Shown here: positions 58,514 to 64,000 of the stretch, in pieces
How positions within the stretch are numbered: the stretch's first letter is position 1
Layout of the letters: each line of letters starts with the position of its first letter
Assembly: GCA_963668615.2 (NCBI GenBank)
Contig: CAXXCL010000003.1
Span: forward strand, 310,001-374,000
Reading direction: 5' to 3'
Source: JAAYPI01 sp963668615
GTDB lineage: Bacteria; Bacteroidota; Bacteroidia; Bacteroidales; Paludibacteraceae
Length of the DNA: 64,000 bases
Translations under genes and position numbers: made by a program
The notes under the pieces: model-generated
The model's input: only the letters and a program-made list of their open reading frames with translations
The model's database searches: none
Told to the model about the DNA's origin: nothing

Positions 58514-59854
58514 ATGAAAATGAAAATGACTCTAAGAAATGGAGTAATTGTGTTGAGTTTAATTACCTCAACAGTAGCATTTGCTCAAGAATCACAAAAG
58601 AAAGACACTACCTCCGCGGTAGCATTGACTCAAGAATCAGAGAAAGCAGACCCTATCGATGTGCATGAACAGCGTATTACAACAGTGGAAGATGGACTTT
58701 CTCAATTGAAAAAACTAAAATTCAGCGGCTACATTCAAACAGAATGGCAAAGTTCACAGTTAGATTCTCTCGGCAAAAAATCAAATGACATGAAAGTAGG
58801 TATTGGTACTGCCGGAAAAGAATCGACTGCCTCCAGTTACAATCGTTTTGGAGTTCGTCGTGGTCGTTTGAAGGCTACTTATGAAGACTTTGGTTGCAAG
58901 GCAGCTATTGAATTTGACATTTCGGAAGGTGGATTAAAAACGAAAGATGTCTATTTAAGTGTATTGGATCCATGGTTGAATGTTCTTACCGTAAAAGGAG
59001 GAGTTTTTGATAATCCATTCGGATATGAAATAGGTTATTCATCATCTTCGCTAGAATCTCCGGAGAGAAGCCGTATCATTCAAACATTGTTTCCTGATGA
59101 AAAAACGATGGGTGCCATGATAACTCTCCAAGCTCCCAAAACTTCTCCTTGGAATGTATTGAAATTAGAAACCGGTTTGGTTGCCGGAAATGCAATTTAC
59201 AAGGATTATAAAAGCAAAAAGGATTTTGTAGGTCGTTTATCTTTTAGCAAATCCACTTCGAATATTAAATACGGCATTGGCGTATCAGGATATTGGGGTT
59301 CAATACTACAAACAACAAAAAAAGTGTATAAAGTAACCGATAATAAGTTTACGGTTGATAGTACGGAGACAAACCTTAATGATTACGCCGAACGCAATTA
59401 CGTTGGTGTTGACGGACAATTTAGCATTGCATCTGTAGCAGGTTTAAGCACCATACGTGCCGAATATATTATGGGAACACAACCGGGTTCATCATCAAGC
59501 ACATCAAGCCCCAATGCGTACGACCCTACTACGGCAACGGCTTCCGACACATATATTCGTGACTTCAAAGGAGGTTATATCACTTTCGTTCAAGATATTG
59601 CCGATACGAAACATTCCATTGTAATAAAATACGATTGGTACGATCCAAACACAAACCTTAGTAGCAATAATGTTAAAAGTAAAGCAGATATGGCTTATTC
59701 AACTATCGGACTTGGCTATATATACCGTATGAACAACAATGTAAAACTTACTGCCTACTACGATATCGTTGCCAATGAAGAAGTAAACGTAAAAGGATAT
59801 CACAATAACGTAGACGACAATGTATTTACATTACGTTTACAATACAAGTTTTAA
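58514..59854 (+). CDS. Phosphate-selective porin (OprO/OprP-like)
   Basis: A 446-residue outer-membrane beta-barrel. A signal peptide ends near STVAFAQ. A short coiled coil (EQRITTVEDGLSQLKKLKF) at about residue 55 precedes the barrel, as in OprP trimers. Strands such as KFSGYIQTEWQSSQ and FGVRRGRLKATYEDFGCKAAIEF match the family, and the last strand ends in VFTLRLQYKF with terminal Phe. It lets phosphate or pyrophosphate cross the outer membrane. It precedes pstS by 36 bases and they share a transcript. Confidence 0.92.
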   Translation: MKMKMTLRNGVIVLSLITSTVAFAQESQKKDTTSAVALTQESEKADPIDVHEQRITTVEDGLSQLKKLKFSGYIQTEWQSSQLDSLGKKSNDMKVGIGTAGKESTASSYNRFGVRRGRLKATYEDFGCKAAIEFDISEGGLKTKDVYLSVLDPWLNVLTVKGGVFDNPFGYEIGYSSSSLESPERSRIIQTLFPDEKTMGAMITLQAPKTSPWNVLKLETGLVAGNAIYKDYKSKKDFVGRLSFSKSTSNIKYGIGVSGYWGSILQTTKKVYKVTDNKFTVDSTETNLNDYAERNYVGVDGQFSIASVAGLSTIRAEYIMGTQPGSSSSTSSPNAYDPTTATASDTYIRDFKGGYITFVQDIADTKHSIVIKYDWYDPNTNLSSNNVKSKADMAYSTIGLGYIYRMNNNVKLTAYYDIVANEEVNVKGYHNNVDDNVFTLRLQYKF

Positions 59855-59890
59855 GAATTAAAGAGATAACAAATTATAAAAAGAAAAAAA

Positions 59891-60703
59891 ATGAAAAAAT
59901 TTATTTTATCAGTAATAATGTTGTGTGCAATTGCACCCTCATTCTATGCACAAAAGTTGAAAGGAAGCGATACCGTATTGCCATTGGCACAGAAGGAAGC
60001 CGAACTTTTTGGAAAGAAAACAGGCAAATCGGTAACCGTAATCGGTGGTGGTAGCGGTGTTGGTATTGCCGCATTAATAGAAGGAACAACGGACATAGCC
60101 ATGGCTTCTCGTAAAATGAAGTTTGATGAAAAAATAAAATGCCAGGAAGCAGGTAAAGCCATTGTGGAAAAAGTAATCGCTTATGATGCCTTAGCGGTAA
60201 TCGTAAATCCATCCAATCCGGTAAGCAAATTGACTCGTGCTCAGTTGGAAGGAATTTTTACGGGAAAAATTACAAACTGGAATCAAGTAGGCGGACCTGA
60301 TTTAAAAATCATCCCTTATTCTCGCGAAACAAGTTCCGGAACATATGAATTCTTTAAAGAACACATATTATTGAATAAGAATTACGTTAAATCAATTTTA
60401 AGTATGCCAGCTACCGGAGCAATTGTTCAATCCGTTAGTCAGACAAAAGGAGCCATCGGCTATGTGGGTTTAGCTTACATAGAAAAAAATGTAAAAGCAC
60501 TTCATGTTTCTTTTGACGGCAAAAACTACTTTGCTCCAAGTTTGGAAACGGCAAAAAACAAAACGTATCCTATTATTCGTCCGTTGTTCTTCTACTACGA
60601 CAAAAAAATGGAAGGAAAGAATAGTGCATTGGTAAACTTTGTACTTTCGCCTGAAGGTCAAAGCATAGTGCAAAAAGTAGGATATGTTCCTTTGACAAAA
60701 TAA
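59891..60703 (+). CDS. pstS: Phosphate-binding protein PstS
   Basis: A 270-residue periplasmic binding protein with a signal peptide ending SFYAQK. KGSDTVLPLAQKEAELF near residue 24, GGGSGVGIAALIEGTTDIAM near 53, and SRETSSGTYEFFKEHIL hold the residues that bind phosphate. NPVSKLTRAQLEGIFTGKIT then NWNQ (109-131) is the same piece that recurs in PstC. It feeds phosphate to the PstCAB transporter encoded divergently. A strong terminator follows. Confidence 0.96.
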   Translation: MKKFILSVIMLCAIAPSFYAQKLKGSDTVLPLAQKEAELFGKKTGKSVTVIGGGSGVGIAALIEGTTDIAMASRKMKFDEKIKCQEAGKAIVEKVIAYDALAVIVNPSNPVSKLTRAQLEGIFTGKITNWNQVGGPDLKIIPYSRETSSGTYEFFKEHILLNKNYVKSILSMPATGAIVQSVSQTKGAIGYVGLAYIEKNVKALHVSFDGKNYFAPSLETAKNKTYPIIRPLFFYYDKKMEGKNSALVNFVLSPEGQSIVQKVGYVPLTK

Positions 60704-60725
60704 ATTGTTTGTGTGTTAATTTTCC

Positions 60726-60766
60726 AAGTCCGCTATTGGGTATAAGCTCAGTAGCGGACTTTTTTA
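60726..60766 (+). terminator. Terminator of the porin-pstS operon
   Basis: AAGTCCGCTATT (60726-60737) pairs with AGTAGCGGACTT (60750-60761, one mismatch), followed by TTTTTA. Confidence 0.87.
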
Positions 60767-61062
60767 TGGGGCATGGTGTAATTACATTGCCCCGTTCGGC
60801 GTAGCTACACCCAACGCAGAAGCATAACCGACAAAGGTTTCGACCTGATAAAAAGTCGGTTGGATAAATTGAAAATTAAGTAAATCTCAACTCGTAAATA
60901 TTAAAATTGTTTATTTATCTTTGAAAAAATATAATAAAAAATAAACCAAACATCAATAATTTTACAATTATCAAAATTAGATATGCACTATAGCATTAAA
61001 ATTGGTTGTTTACACAAAACGCTATTTTACTGCACATTAGCAAATAGTGTATTTACTCACAA
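60767..61062 (+). other. Gap between pstS and the third cassette block
   Basis: No gene is seen. A small hairpin GGGGCATGG..ATTGCCCC lies at about 60768-60793. TATCTTTG at 60916-60923 is a perfect -7 box pointing into the cassette block, but without a -33 box; it could act as the promoter of the block. Confidence 0.5.
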
Positions 61063-61130
61063 AGCGGATATATGTGCTACTGAGTAGCACATATTGAATT
61101 TGAGTGGCACATATATTGGTGTTAGGCGGC
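61063..61130 (+). repeat. attC-like palindrome 6 (right half)
   Basis: AGCGGATATATGTGC, an inner hairpin TATGTGCTACTGAGTAGCACATA (the 5-base loop ACTGA lies at about 61079-61083), and the end GGTGTTAGGCGGC (61118-61130). It is closely similar to 35500-35560. The left half before 61063 is not clearly paired. Confidence 0.5.
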
Positions 61131-61166
61131 AAGAGTAAAAAGACAGAAAAAAGATTTGACGATATA

Positions 61167-61757
61167 ATGGCAAAACAGAAAATTGAAACAGTTAGAGAAC
61201 TAATTTATTACTCATATGCGAACTTAGCGATGGCTCACACAGCTATCGACAAGAAACAAGAAAAATACGGAACTTTCAACTTCATGATTAGATCGAAATT
61301 ATTCAAAGGACTGAAAGACGGAACTATGAATATGCGAACGATTTTTGACGACGAAAAAGTAAAATTACAGACTGGGCAAATTTGTAATTATTGCGGTTCG
61401 ACAGAGAAGTTAGCATTAGACCATATTTTCCCACAAAAATATGGTGGACAAGACAATGCAGAGAATCTGATTTTTGCCTGTAAGACTTGTAACAGCTCAA
61501 AAGGGAAAAAAGATTTAATGGAATGGATGGCTTATCGAGGACAATTTTTACCGCTGATGATTATTAGACGATACTTAAAACTAACATTCAAGTATTGTTA
61601 TGAAAATGGACTTCTTGACAAGAAAATTGAAGAATTGAAAGACTTAGAACTTCCATTCAAGATTGAGTTACTGCCGACAAATTTTCCACAACCGAATGAA
61701 TTGAAACTAAACACAGAAACAAGAACGACTGATAAACAACAAACTACGACCGCATAA
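61167..61757 (+). CDS. HNH endonuclease-type protein
   Basis: About 196 residues from the ATG at 61167. The HNH zinc site is clear: CNYCG (Cys73, Cys76), LALDHIFPQKYGG with Asp85-His86, NLIFACKTCNSSKGKKD with the asparagine, the second Cys pair and the final acid. The N-terminal half is helical (ETVRELIYYSYANLAMAH) and the end is unstructured. Such proteins cut DNA in restriction, homing or phage contexts; no methylase is adjacent. A GTG further upstream would read through the GTTAGGCGGC end and is rejected. Confidence 0.82.
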   Translation: MAKQKIETVRELIYYSYANLAMAHTAIDKKQEKYGTFNFMIRSKLFKGLKDGTMNMRTIFDDEKVKLQTGQICNYCGSTEKLALDHIFPQKYGGQDNAENLIFACKTCNSSKGKKDLMEWMAYRGQFLPLMIIRRYLKLTFKYCYENGLLDKKIEELKDLELPFKIELLPTNFPQPNELKLNTETRTTDKQQTTTA

Positions 61758-61850
61758 CACACGCTCTTTTAGGTTTGCACAATAATTAGAATTTTGAAAG
61801 TCGAGGGTGATTGCTGTACTTTTGTTGTAAAAAAGCAAGGAATTAACCAA
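61750..61850 (+). repeat. attC-like palindrome 7 with 92-base dispersed repeat
   Basis: It begins CGCATAACACACGC inside the last codons of the HNH gene. 61755-61848 is the near-identical partner of 40641-40731, including CTTTTAGGTTTGCAC and the AAAAAAGCAAGGAATTAACC end. It lies between the HNH and cupin genes. Confidence 0.6.
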
Positions 61851-61903
61851 AAGTCAGTGGTAAAACCTTGTTTATTGGTAATTATAAAGAAAACGATACT
61901 GGA

Positions 61904-62221
61904 ATGATAACAAAGAAAGAAAATGCAAAGAAAAGAGAGTTTAAAAATGTCTCTTTTGATGTTTTAGCCATTGGAGAGAAGTCAATGGTAACAAAAATGA
62001 ATTACAAAATTGGTGATATTGTTGCATTGCATTCTCACCCGAACGAACAGTGCGGCTATGTAATTTCAGGAAAACACAGAATAAGATATCAAGAAATTAA
62101 TGAGATTCTTACTGCGGGTGATAGCTATTCGATACCAGAAAATATTCCTCATTCATGGGAAGTCATTGAAGCCGGTGAAGCAATAGATGTATTTACCCCA
62201 CCAAGAACCGATTATTTATGA
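61904..62221 (+). CDS. Cupin protein in cassette block
   Basis: About 105 residues from the ATG at 61904; a TTG upstream at 61868 is possible. The two cupin motifs are complete: VALHSHPNEQCGYVISGKHRI and GDSYSIPENIPHSWEV, with histidines and a glutamate for a metal ion. Function unknown; many such single-domain cupins are binding or isomerase proteins. It lies between two palindromic repeats. Confidence 0.83.
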   Translation: MITKKENAKKREFKNVSFDVLAIGEKSMVTKMNYKIGDIVALHSHPNEQCGYVISGKHRIRYQEINEILTAGDSYSIPENIPHSWEVIEAGEAIDVFTPPRTDYL

Positions 62222-62372
62222 CTAACACATATTATATACGAATAGGGATGACACCGCTAGCACGGGTTTCCTGACCCTCACTATAAAATTGTATAGTAAG
62301 AATCAAAATAATCGGAAAAAGGAACCTGTCGGGGTGGATTTGCAATCCGACTCAACGGGATGTTATGTGTAA
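62222..62372 (+). repeat. Palindromic spacer with second-family repeat, copy 2
   Basis: It begins ACTAACACATATTATA right after the cupin stop and ends GATGTTATGTGTAAC (about 62358-62372), giving complementary outer ends. Inside, CTGTCGGGGTGGATTTGCAA at 62326 runs into TCCGAC, the GGATTnnnAATCCGAC pattern also seen at 40779 and 63699. Confidence 0.5.
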
Positions 62373-62445
62373 CTTTAGGAACAAGAAGGAATCTCTTATT
62401 CTATATATAAAATGACAAAATAGAAAAAACTTTAATTAACAAAGT

Positions 62446-63615
62446 ATGAAAAAAATCTATATTTTAATTTTCCTAATATCAAGTCTAAGCTTTTTTGGAC
62501 AAGCTCAAAATACAAATGAGTTAAAAAAATATACTGACTTTTTAGAAACTCAAAACACTTCGGCAAAAGCTTATATATTAAATCTTTTCAAAAAATATGA
62601 TATAGTAATTCTTTGCGAAAGAGACCACAGAGAAATAACACAATATGATTTGATATTGGATATTTTAAAAGACAAATGGTTTGAAAAAAATGTAAAAAAC
62701 GCATATTTTGAAATCGGAAATATAAAAAACGATTCGGTGCTGAATGCTTTTGTTCATAATAAAAAATTGTCCTCCCAAGAAGTAGAGCAAACAGCACTAA
62801 ATATCCAAAGAAATAGTTATGGAGCAGCACTTTGGGAAAAAGCAAACTATCTTTATTATATTAAAGGAGTTCAGAATATTAATAAAACTCTTTCACGAAA
62901 AAATCAAGTTAATATATTTGGATTAGACATTGGCGTTGATTGGGAAACTGCAACTGAGAAAGACATACGTTTAAGAGATAGTTTAATGCCATTAAGAGAT
63001 AGTATTTTGGCAAACAACTTTATTAACTTTTATAAAAATCAGAAAAAGTCTCACAAAGCACTCATTATACTAAATTATCGTCACGCTTTTCTTAAAGATA
63101 TTTATAATAAAAAAAATGCTGGTAGATTTATTGCAAATGCTTTCCCAGAAAAAGTAGCCAATGTTTATATAAATAGTTTTGCTTTTAAGGAAAATATGCA
63201 AACAAACCAATATGATGAAATAGCTCTCCAAAACGGGAAATGGGATGCAGCATTTATTAAAATAGGAAAAAATAATATAGGATTCGATTTTCAAAACACA
63301 CCTTTTGGAGTTGATAATTTAGATATTTTTCCTTTGAAAAACGATTTTACATTTGAACAATATTTTACAGGGTTTGTGTATTATAATTACTTTCCTGATT
63401 TAAGAATCGTAACAGGCATAAATGGTTATATTGATGACAATTTTGCTCCTGAAATAATGAGACGATACAAACTTGAACAGAAAGTTTATAATAATCAAAT
63501 CCCAACTATTGAAGATTTAAAAAAGATAAAAAATACAGTTGAAGATAAAACATATAAAGAAGATAAAGAAGATTTTGGAACAGCAATTAAACAAATAGAA
63601 AGTTGGTTAAAATAA
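62446..63615 (+). CDS. Exported EreA/ChaN-like protein of unknown substrate
   Basis: A 389-residue protein with a signal peptide ending FFGQAQ. VILCERDHREITQYDLILDI near residue 54 and LIILNYRHAF near 205 resemble the Glu/His motifs of the erythromycin-esterase/ChaN (TIKI) superfamily, which are metal- or heme-linked hydrolase-like folds. The middle has KNAYFEIGN and GLDIGVDWETATE. The C-terminus is charged and helical. Antibiotic esterase activity cannot be claimed: similarity is only to the fold. Probably periplasmic. Sole gene of its cassette-like unit. Confidence 0.6.
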   Translation: MKKIYILIFLISSLSFFGQAQNTNELKKYTDFLETQNTSAKAYILNLFKKYDIVILCERDHREITQYDLILDILKDKWFEKNVKNAYFEIGNIKNDSVLNAFVHNKKLSSQEVEQTALNIQRNSYGAALWEKANYLYYIKGVQNINKTLSRKNQVNIFGLDIGVDWETATEKDIRLRDSLMPLRDSILANNFINFYKNQKKSHKALIILNYRHAFLKDIYNKKNAGRFIANAFPEKVANVYINSFAFKENMQTNQYDEIALQNGKWDAAFIKIGKNNIGFDFQNTPFGVDNLDIFPLKNDFTFEQYFTGFVYYNYFPDLRIVTGINGYIDDNFAPEIMRRYKLEQKVYNNQIPTIEDLKKIKNTVEDKTYKEDKEDFGTAIKQIESWLK

Positions 63616-63639
63616 CCTACCCGATATAGTTCCGTCATA

Positions 63640-63725
63640 GATTATTCCGGTGGTAAATGGTAAAAGATTATTAAAAATCAAAGCGTTAAACTAGTTTAGC
63701 GGATTACAAATCCGACTCGACGGAA
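63640..63725. repeat. Palindromic spacer, second-family copy 3
   Basis: GCGGATTACAAATCC (63699 onward) plus GACTCGACGG is a compact palindrome, similar to the copies at 40779 and 62326. It separates the EreA/ChaN-like gene from the DUF2188 gene. Confidence 0.5.
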
Positions 63726-63763
63726 AAAAACAACTATAATAAGTAAAATATTAAAACATAGAT

Positions 63764-63979
63764 ATGGCAAAGCAAGATAATTCAAAAAGGACACATGTAG
63801 TTAAACGTGATGCTGGATGGGCTGTAAAAAAAGAAGGCTCATCTAGAGCAACTAAGATATATAACACAAAAGATCAAGCAATAAAGGGAGCTCAAAAAGA
63901 AAAACTAAGAGGGAGTGATATTGTTATACATAAAAGTGATGGTTCGATTCAAAAATGGGAAAAATCTAATAAAAAATAA
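63764..63979 (+). CDS. DUF2188 protein
   Basis: A 71-residue soluble protein with the DUF2188 pattern: THVVKRDAGWAVKKEGSSRA, then TKDQAIKGAQKEKLRGSDIV and IHKSDGSIQKW. The family forms a small alpha/beta fold, is often found in mobile or accessory DNA, and has no assigned role. It is the last complete gene in the window. Confidence 0.85.
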   Translation: MAKQDNSKRTHVVKRDAGWAVKKEGSSRATKIYNTKDQAIKGAQKEKLRGSDIVIHKSDGSIQKWEKSNKK

Positions 63980-63981
63980 TT

Positions 63982-64000
63982 ATGAATTTTCAAAGCAACA
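63982..64000 (+). CDS. Possible next gene, cut by the right edge
   Basis: An ATG two bases after the DUF2188 stop reads MNFQSN to the window edge. Close spacing suggests a co-transcribed gene, but only six codons are visible. Confidence 0.35.

Noticed and set aside
62446..63615. Erythromycin esterase (antibiotic resistance gene)
   Set aside because: Only the Glu/His fold motifs are similar; the residues and length do not allow a claim of macrolide hydrolysis.
35372..64000. Insertion sequence or transposase, or integron integrase
   Set aside because: No transposase, tyrosine or serine recombinase is encoded in the window. The cassette-like blocks therefore cannot be called a complete integron.

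Overview
The window is AT-rich chromosomal DNA of a Bacteroidota bacterium, most likely a Bacteroidales relative. Several features support this. Promoters follow the Bacteroidota pattern (TTTG, 19-21 bases, TAnnTTTG). There is a type IX secretion plug-type protein and an alpha-amylase ending in a type IX sorting domain. The Suf operon, the LytTR regulator, and the phosphate porin and Pst genes also fit. The genus cannot be read from the sequence.

Layout. 1-2 kb: the start of an exported protein leaving the left edge, and a SulP anion transporter. 2.0-7.7 kb: a complete rRNA operon on the minus strand (16S, tRNA-Ile, tRNA-Ala, 23S, 5S, terminator) with two tandem promoters and boxA-like sites. 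7.7-18.5 kb: a minus-strand run rimP-nusA-infB-cvpA-sufB-sufC-sufD-sufS-sufE, joining translation and transcription factors to iron-sulfur assembly. 18.5-22 kb: a plus-strand operon of a zinc metallopeptidase, dGTPase, TcdA-like enzyme and LolD-like ATPase. 22-35.4 kb: a LiaF-like protein with a membrane LytTR regulator; priA with a phosphatase and a chagasin-like inhibitor; the plug-type protein with a thioesterase and a NYN/LOTUS protein; an AsmA-like protein; a glycosyltransferase; a lipocalin; and purE.

35.4-40.8 kb, 51.8-53.8 kb and 61.0-63.7 kb are accessory blocks. Each has short same-direction genes without obvious promoters of their own. The genes are separated by about 100-170 base imperfect palindromes that open with TAAC(ACACGC) and close with GTTAG(GCGGC) or a variant, much like the attC sites of integron cassettes. 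No integrase is visible. The cargo includes a large protein with a HEPN-like RNxxxH motif fused to an SF1 helicase, a two-gene Kiwa anti-phage system (KwaA/KwaB), an HNH endonuclease, cupins, an EreA/ChaN-like protein and a DUF2188 protein. This cassette-like organisation carrying defence genes is the main candidate for something new here.

Between these blocks lie: a small redox operon (DUF6132, a Cys-rich membrane protein, a lipoprotein thioredoxin, a ferredoxin, a MarR regulator) behind two identical-arm palindromes; a PadR-PspC/DUF2807 pair; an exported alpha-amylase; htpG; tRNA-Arg; an SdiA-regulated-like lipoprotein; and a divergent phosphate-uptake locus (pstC-pstA-pstB-phoU one way, porin-pstS the other). 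The PstC in that locus carries a PstS-like segment in its first external loop.
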